A DNA stretch of 59,326 nucleotides from Gammaproteobacteria bacterium (GTDB taxonomy: Bacteria > Pseudomonadota > Gammaproteobacteria > Pseudomonadales > Pseudomonadaceae): the NCBI GenBank assembly GCA_018826895.1, contig JAHJYA010000087.1, forward strand, positions 1 to 59,326, read 5' to 3'. This document shows positions 1 to 9,393 of the stretch, one piece after another. Numbering within the stretch: the stretch's first letter is position 1; each line of letters starts with the position of its first letter. Below the pieces are notes generated by a model. The model was given only the letters and a program-made list of their open reading frames with translations, made no database searches and was not told the DNA's origin. The translations under genes and the position numbers were made by a program.

Positions 1-35
1 CAGCGAAACCCGGATGTCGGGGTGCCCTTCTCTGG

Positions 36-67
36 CACACCTTTCTTGGGCAAGCAAGAAAGGTGTG
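36..67. repeat. Perfect intergenic inverted repeat
   Basis: Arms CACACCTTTCTTG (36-48) and CAAGAAAGGTGTG (55-67) are exact reverse complements around a 6-nt loop. The first 219 bases contain no convincing gene. The hairpin could be a bidirectional terminator beyond the end of the ybhN-like gene or a dispersed pseudomonad intergenic repeat. There is no long T run directly after either arm, so termination is uncertain. Confidence 0.6.
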
Positions 68-219
68 GCGCCCGTGAGGGGGCGCAACCCAAGCGTTCAG
101 TACACGCGGGAATGGGCCATGCCAAGCCTTCTGTCGATACGCACATAAACTTGCCAGTCCGGTGTCTACCAGCATTGCCCCCAAATGACGCGAAGATCCC
201 TTTTTTTGGGGTTTCGGGG

Positions 220-1194
220 CTACTTGCGCAGGTGCCGGGCGCGTTTTTCCAGGATCAGGTAAACGATGCAGGCCAGCGCCAGGGGCAGCAGAAAGTAGAT
301 CGCGCGGTAGCCGATCAGGGCCGCGAGAATGGTGCTCTGGGGCATTTGATGCTGTAGCAGGGCGATAAATACTGCCTCCAGCACGCCCAGCCCGGCCGGG
401 ATATGGGTGACCACACCAGCGATACTACTAATCAGCAAGATACCCAGGATCGACGGGTAAAACGCCTCGCTCGGTAACAGCACATAGATCAGTGCTGCCA
501 TCAACGACCAGTTCAACGCACCCAGGCACGCCTGGATCACCGCCATACGCAGCGATGGCAGGGTCAGTTCGACCTTGCGAAAGTGCCAGGTACGTCGCCG
601 CGAGAACTGGCACGCCAGCAGGTAGGCTGATGCTGCCAGCAGCAAACCTACGCCGATAATCCGCAGCCCGGTGCTGCCGACCTCCCAGCTGCCGGGCAAT
701 TTGACAAAGCCCAGGGCGAATACCGCACCGGCCAGCAGCATATAGCCCAGCCAGTTGGTGATCAGGCTGATGCTGAGGATCTTGGTGATGGTCGGCACAT
801 CCAGCCCGAGCCGTGAATACAGGCGGTAGCGCAGGGCGATGCCGCCGACCCAGGAGCTGAGGTTGAGGTTGAAGGCATAGCAGACGAAGGTCACCGGCAG
901 CGTCTGCAGGGCCGGCAGTTTGTGCCGGGTGTAGTGCCGGCCGATCAGGTCGAAACAGCAGTACGCCAGGTAACTCAGGGCGCAGATACCCACTGCCAGC
1001 AGCAGGGTGCTGGCCTTGTAGGAGAGCAGGGCGCTGCGCACTTCCTGCCAGTCGAGGTTTTTGATCAGCATGAACAACAGCACCGGCACCAGGATAAACA
1101 GGCACAGGGTCAGAATCCGCTTGGCCCAGCGCCATTTCGGGTTACCGGATTGTGCCTCGGGGGCGCCGTCCAGTGTGCTGTCGGCGGCGCTCAT
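220..1194 (-). CDS. ybhN: YbhN-like inner-membrane protein (LPG synthase TM family)
   Basis: A 324-residue polytopic membrane protein of the lysylphosphatidylglycerol-synthase transmembrane family (UPF0104/YbhN type). A short polar N-terminus is followed by about eight hydrophobic segments. The conserved stretches GGIALRYRLYSRLG and THIPAGLGVLEAVF, typical of this family, are present. There is no soluble aminoacyl-transferase domain, so lysine transfer is not implied. I start it at the ATG at 1194, which overlaps the clsB stop by four bases (ATGA). The open frame continues upstream, but that part is only the antisense-like shadow of clsB. The gene order ybhP-clsB-ybhN matches the E. coli cluster, which suggests a role alongside cardiolipin synthesis, perhaps lipid handling. 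That role is inference. Confidence 0.88.
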   Translation of the reverse strand: MSAADSTLDGAPEAQSGNPKWRWAKRILTLCLFILVPVLLFMLIKNLDWQEVRSALLSYKASTLLLAVGICALSYLAYCCFDLIGRHYTRHKLPALQTLPVTFVCYAFNLNLSSWVGGIALRYRLYSRLGLDVPTITKILSISLITNWLGYMLLAGAVFALGFVKLPGSWEVGSTGLRIIGVGLLLAASAYLLACQFSRRRTWHFRKVELTLPSLRMAVIQACLGALNWSLMAALIYVLLPSEAFYPSILGILLISSIAGVVTHIPAGLGVLEAVFIALLQHQMPQSTILAALIGYRAIYFLLPLALACIVYLILEKRARHLRK

Positions 1195-2429
1195 AGCGGG
1201 CTCTCCTGTTCCAGGCGTGCTTCCTGAGCCGGGGTGTTGTTCATCTGCGGTGCCAGCAGCTTGAGCTTGGGCGAGTGGACGGGGAACCAGCCGGCAATCG
1301 CCGGGAAATGGCGCAGGAAGTGAAAGCTCAGAAAGATCAGCGGCATGCGCCACCAGTAGCCGCGCTTGGCTTTTTCCAGGCTGACGCTGCGACAGGTGCG
1401 GCTGGCCAGCTGTTGCAGATGCTCGTAGAGCTGCTGGTTGAAGGCGGCATCGCGGATCATCACGTTGGCCTCCAGATTCAGTGACAGGCTCAGCGGGTCC
1501 AGGTTGCTCGAACCGACCGTGGCCCACTCATGGTCCACCAGGGCGACCTTGCCGTGCAGCGGCCGCTCGCAGTACTCGTGGATCTGCACGCCATCTCGCA
1601 GCAGGTAGGCATACAGCAGCTTCGAGCAGATACGCACCATCGGCATGTCGGGCTGGCCCTGGAGAATCAGCGTCACCTGCACACCACGGCGGGCGGCATT
1701 GCGCAGTTCACGCAACAGTCGGTAGCCAGGGAAGAAATAGGCATTGGCGATAACCAAGCGAAAACTCGCCGAGCGCACGGCCTCCAGGTAGTGGGCCTCG
1801 ATATCGGTGCGGTGCTGATCGTTATCGCGAATCGCCAGGCGCATGCGCGCGGTGCCGGCATAACGGTTGCTCGCCGGCGGCGTGTGGCTGGGCGTGCGCT
1901 GCTGGTTGGCGGCGGACGGGTGCAGGGCGAACAGGTCGAGGCTGGCCTGGTGCAGGTCGGCCACGATTGGCCCGCGCACCTTGACCGCGTAATCCTGCTT
2001 AGCCATGTCGCCGAAGTCGGCCAGGTGGTCGGCACTGAAGTTGATGCCGCCGATATAGCCCAGCTCGCCATCGATCACCACGATCTTGCGGTGCAGACGG
2101 CGAAACAGATTGGTGCGCATGCCGAGGATCTTCGGCTGCGGGTCGAACACATGGACCTGCACGCCAACGCGGGCCATGTCGGCAACAAATTGCTGGGTCA
2201 GGTCGGCGGTGCCGTAGCCATCGACCAGCACCTTGACCACGGCCCCGCGTTCGGCCGCTTCGATCAGGACCTGCTGCAGCTCGTCGCCGACCTTGTCCTG
2301 AAAGATGATGAAGGTTTCCAGCAGCACCTCTTCACGGGCATTGCGGATGGCCTCGAAGACACTCGGGTAAAAGGCTTCGCCGTTGATCAGCAACTCGACC
2401 TCGTTGCCGTCTCTCCAGTTGAAACTCAT
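1191..2429 (-). CDS. clsB: Cardiolipin synthase ClsB
   Basis: A phospholipase-D-superfamily enzyme of 412 residues that makes cardiolipin from phosphatidylglycerol (and in E. coli ClsB can use other phosphatidyl acceptors). Both HKD motifs are intact: H113-x-K115-x4-D120 (HRKIVVID) and H292-x-K294-x4-D299 (HGKVALVD), each followed by the GG/GS-x-N segment of the family. There is no N-terminal transmembrane pair, which fits ClsB (YbhO) rather than ClsA. Its start overlaps the stop of the upstream ybhP-like gene by four bases, and its stop overlaps ybhN by four. The three genes are therefore almost certainly one translationally coupled operon at the inner membrane. Confidence 0.93.
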   Translation of the reverse strand: MSFNWRDGNEVELLINGEAFYPSVFEAIRNAREEVLLETFIIFQDKVGDELQQVLIEAAERGAVVKVLVDGYGTADLTQQFVADMARVGVQVHVFDPQPKILGMRTNLFRRLHRKIVVIDGELGYIGGINFSADHLADFGDMAKQDYAVKVRGPIVADLHQASLDLFALHPSAANQQRTPSHTPPASNRYAGTARMRLAIRDNDQHRTDIEAHYLEAVRSASFRLVIANAYFFPGYRLLRELRNAARRGVQVTLILQGQPDMPMVRICSKLLYAYLLRDGVQIHEYCERPLHGKVALVDHEWATVGSSNLDPLSLSLNLEANVMIRDAAFNQQLYEHLQQLASRTCRSVSLEKAKRGYWWRMPLIFLSFHFLRHFPAIAGWFPVHSPKLKLLAPQMNNTPAQEARLEQESPL

Positions 2430-3238
2430 AAACGCACCTCAACAGCCAACGGGGCATGATCGGATAAATGGGACCAGGGCCGCCGGTTGAGCACCTGGGG
2501 GACATGGGTGGTGGCGTTGCGCACATAGATGCGATCCAGGCGCAGCAGCGGCCAGCGCGCCGGAAAACTGCGTGCCGGGGCGCCGAACGCCTGGGCGAAG
2601 GCCTCGTGCAGGCCGTGCTCGGCGAGCACCGCATCGGCGCGCTGGCGCCAGTCGTTGAAGTCGCCGGCGACAATCACCGGCGCATCGGCGGGCAGCTCCT
2701 GCAGCAGGCGCCCGAGCAGGCCGAGCTGCTCCTGACGCTGCGACTCGTAGAGGCCCAAATGGACGCAGATCGCATGCAGCTCGCGCTGCTCGCCCAGCTG
2801 CAATACCGAGTGCAGCAGGCCGCGCTCTTCGTGGTCGCCCACGGAAATATCGAGGTTACGGTGCGTGCTGATGGGAAACTTCGACAGCAGGGCATTGCCG
2901 TGATCGCCTTCGGGATACACCGCATTGCGCCCGTAGGAGAACTCCGGCCAGATGCTGTCGGCGAGAAACTCGTACTGCGGCATGCTTGGCCAGTCGCGGT
3001 AGCGCTGCGGATGGCCGACATGGGTGCCGTGTACCTCTTGCAGAAAGACGATATCGGCGGCGGCGGCGCGCACCGCTTCACGCAGCTCCGGCAGGATGAA
3101 GCGCCGGTTGAAGAAGGAAAACCCCTTGTGCGTGTTGAGGGTGAGCACCCGCAGGCGCAGCTCGGCGGGAGCTGGGGCCGGGTTGCTCGCAGCGGTAGGT
3201 TCCTCGGGCAGTGCGGGGGCGGTGGTGAGGCGGCTCAT
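2426..3238 (-). CDS. ybhP: YbhP-like endonuclease/exonuclease/phosphatase-family protein
   Basis: A 270-residue member of the EEP (DNase I-like) fold. Visible motifs in order are LTLNTHKGF (metal-site Asn), FLQEVHG (catalytic Glu), VAGDFNDWR (Asp/Asn pair) and LSDHAPL (C-terminal Asp-His). Those are the residues that bind metal and cleave phosphodiesters in this superfamily, so the enzyme should be active. The substrate is unknown. The association with clsB and ybhN suggests a phospholipid or phosphodiester linked to the membrane rather than DNA repair. The start has a good Shine-Dalgarno (AAGGAG, about 7 nt upstream). It is the first gene of the three-gene operon. Confidence 0.88.
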   Translation of the reverse strand: MSRLTTAPALPEEPTAASNPAPAPAELRLRVLTLNTHKGFSFFNRRFILPELREAVRAAAADIVFLQEVHGTHVGHPQRYRDWPSMPQYEFLADSIWPEFSYGRNAVYPEGDHGNALLSKFPISTHRNLDISVGDHEERGLLHSVLQLGEQRELHAICVHLGLYESQRQEQLGLLGRLLQELPADAPVIVAGDFNDWRQRADAVLAEHGLHEAFAQAFGAPARSFPARWPLLRLDRIYVRNATTHVPQVLNRRPWSHLSDHAPLAVEVRL

Positions 3239-3383
3239 GGCAACGCTCCTTGTGCGCCACCTGGGGCGGACAGTGCGCCCGGGGCCAGGTGGCGGATGTC
3301 CAGTAAACGCCGTGCGGGGTAAGGCGCGGCGTCTCGATCATGCAGAGGATTAGGTGTAAGGGATCGCATCGAATCAGGCAGGC

Positions 3384-3797
3384 TCAGTGACCTTTGGCCA
3401 CACCCTGCAGCACGGTGCTGCTGGCATCGGGGTTGTGGCTGCTGGCGATATTGCCGAGTGACACCACGCCCACCAGTCGCTCGTCGCGGCTCATCACCGG
3501 CAGGCGGCGCACTTGGCTTTGCGCCATGCTGCGGGCCACATCCTCGACCGTTTCGTCTTCGTAGCAGTAGCGCACATCCGGGGTCATCACCTCACCCACC
3601 AGGGTGTCCGCGGTACGCCCTTCGGCCACCGCGCGCACGGCGATGTCGCGATCGGTGATCATGCCGATCAGGCGCTTCTGGTCGTTGACCATCAACGCGC
3701 CACAGTCGATGCGCGCCATCATCGCCGCGGCTTCATGGATGCTTTGCTGGGCAGTGATGGTCTGTACGCCACGGGTCATTACGTCACTGACTTTCAT
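3384..3797 (-). CDS. Tandem CBS-domain protein
   Basis: A 137-residue cytosolic protein made of two CBS domains. The first covers roughly residues 8-60 (start VSDVMTRGVQTI, end GMITDRDIAVR) and the second roughly 70-125 (VMTPDV...VRRLPVMSRDERLVGVVSL). The MITDRDI segment is the usual adenosyl-ligand-binding signature. Stand-alone CBS pairs normally sense AMP, ATP, NADH or S-adenosylmethionine and act on a partner protein. No partner is visible here. A near-ideal ribosome site (AGGAGG, 5 nt before the ATG) supports the start. It is monocistronic by spacing, about 145 bp from the ybhP-like gene. Confidence 0.88.
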   Translation of the reverse strand: MKVSDVMTRGVQTITAQQSIHEAAAMMARIDCGALMVNDQKRLIGMITDRDIAVRAVAEGRTADTLVGEVMTPDVRYCYEDETVEDVARSMAQSQVRRLPVMSRDERLVGVVSLGNIASSHNPDASSTVLQGVAKGH

Positions 3798-4014
3798 GGG
3801 GCCTCCTGGGTCGGCGGGGTGCGTGGGCTACCTTGTTATTCCGACTGGAGGCGGGGAGTGGGGTTCAGTGTTTTTTGAGCATGGGGGCAGGGGGGATATA
3901 GCGGCCATTTACATGGATCAAGGTCGCTTGGGATATCAGCCATGCAAAGGGAAGGGTGTTGGCTTTTCCGGCCCTCAATGGCTCTAACTTTGCTTAAAAA
4001 AACGGAAGTGGTAC

Positions 4015-4041
4015 TTAAGGCGCTGAATTGCGTGCCGATAC
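4015..4041 (+). promoter_or_regulatory. Putative FliA (sigma-28) promoter
   Basis: TTAA (4015-4018), exactly 15 bases, then GCCGATAC (4034-4041). This is one mismatch in each box from the flagellar sigma-28 consensus TAAA-N15-GCCGATAA. It lies about 80 bases upstream of the chemoreceptor ATG, as expected for a class of genes co-expressed with flagella. It falls in a 324-base gap (3798-4121) in which I see nothing else. Confidence 0.75.
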
Positions 4042-4121
4042 CTTAAGGACACCTCTAAAGCACAATCCAGCGACGAGCATTGCTGCTTGTGGCTCACTGC
4101 AAACTCTCGAGAGTACGTTCA

Positions 4122-6062
4122 ATGAATATTAAGCAGAAGCTGACTTGGGCCTTTGCGGTAATTGCCTGCGTGCCCATTCTCTTGGTCGCAGTGGTGGTCA
4201 TCTACAATTTACGTGCTCAGGCAGAGGCAGATTTTGTAGACGGTAGTGCGAGAGAAATTCGCCAAGTCGATAATGCTATGAGTATGTTTTTCAAAGGTAT
4301 CAGCGAGAATGTTGAGTACCTTGCGGGTCTTCCCCAGGTAGTCGCTGCGCCATCACTGAAGAACTACTCGTCAGCGGATGCGCCCAGTATCCCACTGCCA
4401 GCCGCTAATCAGGAGTTGGAGAGTCTCTTTGATCGCTTCGCGAAAGCGCATCCAACCACCGCCTATCTTTCTTATGGCCGTGTCGATGGCGGCTATGCCA
4501 TCTGGCCAGGCGATCCCGGTCTCAAGAGTTACGATCCCCGAGTACGCCCCTGGTACAAAGCTGCCCTGGCAAACCCGGGTAAAACCCTGCATACGGCAGC
4601 CTATTACTGGGCGCCCGATGATGCGGTGTTGATCGGTACGGTCCGTACGGTTAATGACTCCCAGGGCAACTTGGCCGGTGTAGTAGGCCTGGATGTCTCG
4701 CTCAAGCAACTCACGGATCTGGTTAAGCAGATCAAAATTGGCGAAACCGGCTATCTCATGCTGGTGGAGGACGGCGGTAATGTCCTGGTTGATCCAAGCA
4801 ATGCCGAGCATAACTTCAAGTCCCTCGCTGATCTGGGCGGCGACTACGCCAAGATGGTCGGCGCCAAGGGGCTTGTCGACGTGGAGCTGAACGGCACGCG
4901 CTATATGGCCAATATCTGGCCCTCGCCTGGGCTGGGCTGGCGTTTCATTGGTTTGATCGAACATAAAGAAGTAGTGGCCAAGGCCAACGCCCTAGCCTGG
5001 CAGATTGCGGTCATTGTTCTGCTGCTGGCAATTGTCTTTGCCCTTGTTGGTGCGGTATTCGCAAAGCTCATCGTTAATCCCATTCGTAGCGTTGCCAATG
5101 GGCTTGAGGGCATCGCCCAAGGCGAGGGTGACCTTACCCGCAGCCTCGCGGTGCAAGGCAAAGATGAAACCGCGATGCTGGCGCAATGGTTCAACCAGTT
5201 CCTTGGAACTATCCGTCAGCTTGTACAGCGCATTATTGATGCTTCGGCGGCATTGCGGCAGACATCCGAAGGCTCAACCCGCGTAGCCCAAGACATGACC
5301 GATGTAGCGGAGCGCCAGCGTGAAGCCGTGGAAATGGTGTCCACGGCATTCAACGAAATGGTCGCTACTGCCAACGAAGTGGCGCGATCCTGTAGTGAAG
5401 CCGCAACGTCCGCCGATGAAGGCCATCGCCAGGTATACGCCGGGCAGGCGCAGATCGTGGATGCCAGCAGCAGTGTCGCAAGCTTGAGCGACAACCTGCA
5501 GCAGTCTGCGCAAGCCCTGCAGGTATTGGAGCAGGACAGCCAGAACATCTACGCGATCCTGGGTACCATCCGCGCCATCGCTGAACAGACCAACCTGTTG
5601 GCGCTGAATGCGGCGATCGAGGCTGCCCGTGCTGGCGACCAGGGGCGTGGCTTTGCGGTAGTGGCTGACGAAGTACGGGCCCTCGCTCAGCGTACATCCC
5701 AGTCCACCGGTGAGATCGACACCCTTCTAGGTGGCCTTGCTCGGCGTACCCAAGAGGTCACCAAACAGATGCAGAGCAGCCTTGAGATGTCTCAAACCAG
5801 TGTCGAACGCATCGAGTTGGCGAGCCAGAGTTTCGAACAGATTCGTGGGGCAGTGGATCATATCCGCGACCAGAACACGCAGATCGCCACTGCTGCCGAG
5901 GAGCAGCACCATGTTGCCGAAGACATCAATAGGCACATCGTGCAGATCCAGAGCGACGCGCTAGCGGTCGAAAATCTCGCGCAATCGGCGCATCGCGACT
6001 CGCAGGAACTGGCTCAGTTGTCCGATCAACTGCACGGGCTGGTTGGGCGTTTCAAGGCTTAG
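4122..6062 (+). CDS. Methyl-accepting chemotaxis protein with dCache sensor
   Basis: A 646-residue chemoreceptor: TM1 about 8-30, periplasmic double-Cache domain about 35-290, TM2 about 291-313, HAMP to about 365, then the cytoplasmic signalling coil. The hairpin tip ([18 protein letters not shown] ... [15 protein letters not shown]) lies at about 485-525 and is canonical. The sensor contains Y-x4-R-x-WY ([10 protein letters not shown]), which matches the start of the amino-acid-binding dCache motif. The following Y-x-D appears as YYW, and a later LD is present, so the ligand may be an amino acid or a related amine. I chose the ATG at 4122 rather than the TTG at 4080 because [11 protein letters not shown] is the normal N-terminus. 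The FliA-like promoter upstream fits a motility gene. Confidence 0.93.
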   Translation: MNIKQKLTWAFAVIACVPILLVAVVVIYNLRAQAEADFVDGSAREIRQVDNAMSMFFKGISENVEYLAGLPQVVAAPSLKNYSSADAPSIPLPAANQELESLFDRFAKAHPTTAYLSYGRVDGGYAIWPGDPGLKSYDPRVRPWYKAALANPGKTLHTAAYYWAPDDAVLIGTVRTVNDSQGNLAGVVGLDVSLKQLTDLVKQIKIGETGYLMLVEDGGNVLVDPSNAEHNFKSLADLGGDYAKMVGAKGLVDVELNGTRYMANIWPSPGLGWRFIGLIEHKEVVAKANALAWQIAVIVLLLAIVFALVGAVFAKLIVNPIRSVANGLEGIAQGEGDLTRSLAVQGKDETAMLAQWFNQFLGTIRQLVQRIIDASAALRQTSEGSTRVAQDMTDVAERQREAVEMVSTAFNEMVATANEVARSCSEAATSADEGHRQVYAGQAQIVDASSSVASLSDNLQQSAQALQVLEQDSQNIYAILGTIRAIAEQTNLLALNAAIEAARAGDQGRGFAVVADEVRALAQRTSQSTGEIDTLLGGLARRTQEVTKQMQSSLEMSQTSVERIELASQSFEQIRGAVDHIRDQNTQIATAAEEQHHVAEDINRHIVQIQSDALAVENLAQSAHRDSQELAQLSDQLHGLVGRFKA

Positions 6063-6073
6063 CTGGCCTGAGC

Positions 6074-6103
6074 CCCGTCGCTATCAGGGGGAGTAGCGGC
6101 GGG
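6074..6103. terminator. Candidate bidirectional terminator hairpin
   Basis: CCCGTCGCTA (6074-6083) pairs with TAGCGGCGGG (6094-6103) with one G-U wobble. It sits in the 46-base gap between the converging chemoreceptor and PIG-L genes. No T run follows, so Rho-independent function is unproven. Confidence 0.4.
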
Positions 6104-6108
6104 TGCGC

Positions 6109-6855
6109 TTAGAGAAAAACCAGCTCGAACGGCTGCTGCAAGCGGGCCAATGCTGGCGCTGAGAACGCCGGTGAGCCGCCGTGCAGTTGGCTGGCAAACG
6201 CCTGCACGGCATGCCGTTTGCGCGCCTGGGCCCAGCGATCCAGGTGCAGCTTGCGCGCCCGCTCCCAGGGCAGACGTGGGTCTTCCGGGCTGGCCCAGCG
6301 CCAGGCATCCAGCGGTACTTCATGAAAGCGCGCGCCAACCGTGGCGCAGGCTGCTGCGGTACTGCGCCCGCAGGCCTCATGGTCGGCATCGCCATCTTCG
6401 CGCCAGGTGCTGAAGACCACGTCATCGGCATGCAGGTAGGTGCCGAGAAACGTCTGCAGCGCATCGTCCTGGAGGTTCAGGTTGCCTGCGCTGAAACCAC
6501 CATGCACCCACTGCAGGTCGGCCGCCGGTACACCCAGGCGCTGCAGGGCTTCGGCGGTTTCCAGGGGACGGATGATCGCCAACTGCTCCGGCGTCCAGCG
6601 CGAGCGCAGCGCTTGGCCATGGGGAATGCCATTGCTCAGGGAGATCAGCAACAGCGCGCGCTGCTCACGGTGCAGCAGTTGCAGCAAGCCGCCCCAGGCC
6701 AGCACCTCGGCGCCGGGGTGCGGCGCGACCAGCACCGCGCGCCCCCCGGCCGGGACCAGATGACGGACCAGCATGCTCTGCACCCGCGCCAGGTGCCGTG
6801 AGGCATTCCAGGCGCGTACGGCGGTACCGCAGCCTTCCACTGGCGTGGCGTTCAC
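6109..6855 (-). CDS. PIG-L/LmbE-family deacetylase-like protein with altered metal motif
   Basis: A 248-residue protein of the PIG-L (LmbE) N-acetylglucosaminyl-deacetylase fold, last gene of the glucan operon. It overlaps the glgX stop by four bases (ATGA). The diagnostic zinc motif, normally HPDDE after a hydrophobic strand, reads H46-P-G-A-E50 (VLVAPHPGAEVLAWGG). The second region DADHEACG, equivalent to the usual HPDH-x-A-x-G, is partly conserved. Loss of both Asp residues should weaken metal binding or remove the general base, so deacetylase activity is doubtful. Each change is one base away from a GAC codon (GGC, GCC). The frame is otherwise intact to a normal length. Possible roles are a degenerate enzyme or a sugar-binding partner in the operon. 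Neither is shown. Confidence 0.8.
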   Translation of the reverse strand: MNATPVEGCGTAVRAWNASRHLARVQSMLVRHLVPAGGRAVLVAPHPGAEVLAWGGLLQLLHREQRALLLISLSNGIPHGQALRSRWTPEQLAIIRPLETAEALQRLGVPAADLQWVHGGFSAGNLNLQDDALQTFLGTYLHADDVVFSTWREDGDADHEACGRSTAAACATVGARFHEVPLDAWRWASPEDPRLPWERARKLHLDRWAQARKRHAVQAFASQLHGGSPAFSAPALARLQQPFELVFL

Positions 6856-9026
6856 TGCGGATCCTTCTGCAACTCGAACAGCAGCAGCGAGCGGCCGGTG
6901 ACGATGAACTCATGGCCAAACTCCAGGCGTTCGATGTGGGCGACGTCGGGCAGGTTGGTGTCGATCAGGCACCGCCAGTGATTGCCCTCGGCCACCTCGG
7001 GCAGGGTGAAGTTGACCACGTCATGGTGCGCATTGAGGATCAGTAGCAAGGTTGCATCGGCACCGCTGCGGCGGATGCCGGTGGGCTGAGCGCGACCGTC
7101 CATCAGCATGCCCAGGCAGCGGGCGTTGCCGTCGGTCCACTGCTCCTCGGTCATCTCGTTGCCGCACGGCGACAACCAGGCGACATCCTTGACCCCCAGT
7201 TCTTCGTTGTACTTGCCGACCAGAAAACGCCCGCGGCGCAGGATCGGGTAGCGGTGGCGCAGGGCGATCAGGCGTTGGGTGAAGGCCAGCAGGCTGACGC
7301 CTTCGTCATCCAGTTCCCAGTCGACCCAGGCCAGCTCGCTGTCCTGGCAATAAACGTTGTTGTTGCCTTGCTGGGTGCGGCCGAATTCATCACCAGCCAC
7401 CAGCATGGGCGTGCCCTGGGCGAGCAGCAGGGTGCTCATCAGGTTACGCATCTGACGCAGGCGCAGGCTGCGGATCTCCGGGTCATCGGTGGGACCTTCG
7501 CAGCCGTGGTTCCAGGACAGGTTGTTATCGGTGCCGTCGCGGTTGTCTTCGCCGTTGGCCATGTTGTGCTTGTGGTCGTAGGACACCACATCGCGCAGGG
7601 TGAAGCCGTCGTGGGCGGTGATGAAGTTGACCGACGAGAACGGCCGCCGACCGCGCTGGTTGAAGTAGTCGCCCGAGGCGGTCAGGCGGCTGGCCAGCTC
7701 GGCCACCTGGCCCTCGTCACCGCGCCAGAAGGCGCGGGTGTTGTCGCGGAACTTGTCGTTCCACTCGACCCAGCCTGGTGGGAAGCCGCCGACCTGGTAG
7801 CCGCCGGGGCCACAGTCCCAGGGCTCGGCGATCAGCTTGACCTTGCTCAGCACCGGGTCCTGGCGACAGGCGACGAGAAACGCATGGCGCTCTTCATAGC
7901 CGTGGGCATGCCGGGCAAGGATGGTCGCCAGGTCGAAACGGAAGCCGTCCACGCGCATTTCCGTGGCCCAGTAGCGCAGCGAGTCGGTGACCATCTGCAG
8001 CACGCAGGGGTGGCTCAAGTCGAGGGTGTTGCCGGTGCCCGAGTCGTTGATGTAGTAGCGCTTGTCGTCAGGCATCAGGCGGTAGTAGGAGGCGTTGTCG
8101 ATGCCGCGCATCGACAGGGTTGGGCCTAACTCGTTGCCTTCGGCGGTGTGGTTGTAGACCACGTCGAGGATCACCTCGAGGCCGGCATCGTGCAGGTGCG
8201 CGACCATTTCCTTGAATTCGTTGATCTTGCCGCTGGCCAGGTACTCGGCGTGGGGCGCGAAGAAGGCGATGCTGTTATAGCCCCAGTAGTTCTTCATGCC
8301 CTTTTCCAGCAGGTGCTTGTCGTCGACGAAGCCGTGCATCGGCAGCAGCTCGACGCTGGTCACGCCGAGCTTGCGCAGGTGCTGCAACACCTCGCTGTTC
8401 ATAAAGCCGGCGCAGGTGCCGCGCAGGTGCTCGGGCACCGCCGGGTGGCGCATGGTGGTGCCGCGCAGGTGCGCTTCGTAGATCACCGTGTTGTCCCAGG
8501 GCGTGCGCTTGAACGACTGCGAGCCCCAGGTGAAGGCCGGGTCGATGACCTTGGCCTTGGGCACGAAGGCGGCGCTGTCGCGGGTATCGAAGCTGAGGTC
8601 GGCGTCGTGGTGGCCGATGGTGTAGCCAAACAGCGCCTCGGACCATTTCAGGGTGCCGATCAACTGCTTGGCATAGGGTTCGATCAATAGCTTGTTGGGG
8701 TTGAAGCGGTGGCCGGCATCGGGTTCGTAGGGGCCGTACACGCGGTAGCCATAAACCTGGCCGGGGTGCGCATCGGGCAGGTAGCCGTGCCAGATTTCAT
8801 TGGTGTATTCGGGCAGCTCGATGCGTTCGAGTTCGGTTTCGCCCTTGCTGTCGAACAGGCACAGCTCAACCTTGGTGGCGTGGGCGGAGAACACGGCGAA
8901 GTTCACGCCAAGCCCGTCCCAGGTGGCGCCCAAGGGGAAGGGTTGGCCTTCGGTGATGCGCGAGCGCTGCATGATCTCGGGCGCACGGAAGGTGCTGCTG
9001 GTCGGTGCGCTGGTGGTGCGGCTCAT
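6852..9026 (-). CDS. glgX: Glycogen debranching enzyme GlgX
   Basis: A 724-residue isoamylase-type GH13 enzyme that hydrolyses alpha-1,6 branches of glycogen to release maltooligosaccharides. An N-terminal CBM48-like domain (about 25-130, [18 protein letters not shown]) precedes the (beta/alpha)8 barrel. Catalytic motifs are in order: DGFRFDLA (nucleophile Asp, about residue 360), LIAEPWD (acid/base Glu, about 397) and TAHDGFTL (transition-state Asp, about 471). A Shine-Dalgarno AGGAG lies 8 nt before the ATG. The released linear chains would feed MalQ, TreY and TreZ encoded next to it. An alternative internal start (MQRSRITEG) is possible but less well supported. Confidence 0.95.
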   Translation of the reverse strand: MSRTTSAPTSSTFRAPEIMQRSRITEGQPFPLGATWDGLGVNFAVFSAHATKVELCLFDSKGETELERIELPEYTNEIWHGYLPDAHPGQVYGYRVYGPYEPDAGHRFNPNKLLIEPYAKQLIGTLKWSEALFGYTIGHHDADLSFDTRDSAAFVPKAKVIDPAFTWGSQSFKRTPWDNTVIYEAHLRGTTMRHPAVPEHLRGTCAGFMNSEVLQHLRKLGVTSVELLPMHGFVDDKHLLEKGMKNYWGYNSIAFFAPHAEYLASGKINEFKEMVAHLHDAGLEVILDVVYNHTAEGNELGPTLSMRGIDNASYYRLMPDDKRYYINDSGTGNTLDLSHPCVLQMVTDSLRYWATEMRVDGFRFDLATILARHAHGYEERHAFLVACRQDPVLSKVKLIAEPWDCGPGGYQVGGFPPGWVEWNDKFRDNTRAFWRGDEGQVAELASRLTASGDYFNQRGRRPFSSVNFITAHDGFTLRDVVSYDHKHNMANGEDNRDGTDNNLSWNHGCEGPTDDPEIRSLRLRQMRNLMSTLLLAQGTPMLVAGDEFGRTQQGNNNVYCQDSELAWVDWELDDEGVSLLAFTQRLIALRHRYPILRRGRFLVGKYNEELGVKDVAWLSPCGNEMTEEQWTDGNARCLGMLMDGRAQPTGIRRSGADATLLLILNAHHDVVNFTLPEVAEGNHWRCLIDTNLPDVAHIERLEFGHEFIVTGRSLLLFELQKDPQ

Positions 9027-9057
9027 GGGTGTTTCTCCTGGTCAAGGCGAGCGGGGC

Positions 9058-9393
9058 TCAGGCCTTGGGTTTAGCGGGTTTGGCGGCAGCTTTTGGGCTG
9101 CTCGCGGGCGTCGTGCTGCTGGCGGTCTTGCTGGGCCGGGGTTTCTTCACGGCAGCGGCCGGCTCCATTGGTGCGGCGGCTTTCTTGGCCGCGGGTTTGC
9201 GTGGCGCCGGGGCTTTCACCGGTTGCCCGGCGGCTTCGGCGGCAGCGAGTTTTTCCGCCATTTCCCAGTGCCGGGCGTGTTGGTTGTCTGGGCGGCCTTC
9301 GGACTCCCAGATCTGGTAAGCGAATTCGCGGATACGGCTGTCGTCGCGTGCAGCGGTTTTGGCGGTGGCGGGCTTCTTGGCGGTTGGGCTCAT
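9058..9393 (-). CDS. DUF2934 protein with Lys/Ala/Pro-rich tail
   Basis: A 111-residue protein. The N-terminal half (about 15-55, RIREFAYQIWESEGRP...HWEMAEKLAAAE) is the DUF2934 domain, a short helical module often found beside trehalose/glycogen genes. The C-terminal half is low-complexity and rich in Lys, Ala and Pro (repeats such as KPAAKKAAAP), resembling histone-H1-like or nucleoid-binding tails. It is strongly basic, with no catalytic residues. The start overlaps the treY stop by four bases, so it is translated within the operon. The function is not known. DNA or polyanion binding is only suggested by composition. Confidence 0.83.
   Translation of the reverse strand: MSPTAKKPATAKTAARDDSRIREFAYQIWESEGRPDNQHARHWEMAEKLAAAEAAGQPVKAPAPRKPAAKKAAAPMEPAAAVKKPRPSKTASSTTPASSPKAAAKPAKPKA

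Noticed and set aside
1195..1527. Upstream extension of the ybhN-like frame
   Set aside because: The added residues are Gln/Pro/Arg-rich shadow of clsB; the ATGA overlap start at 1194 is better.
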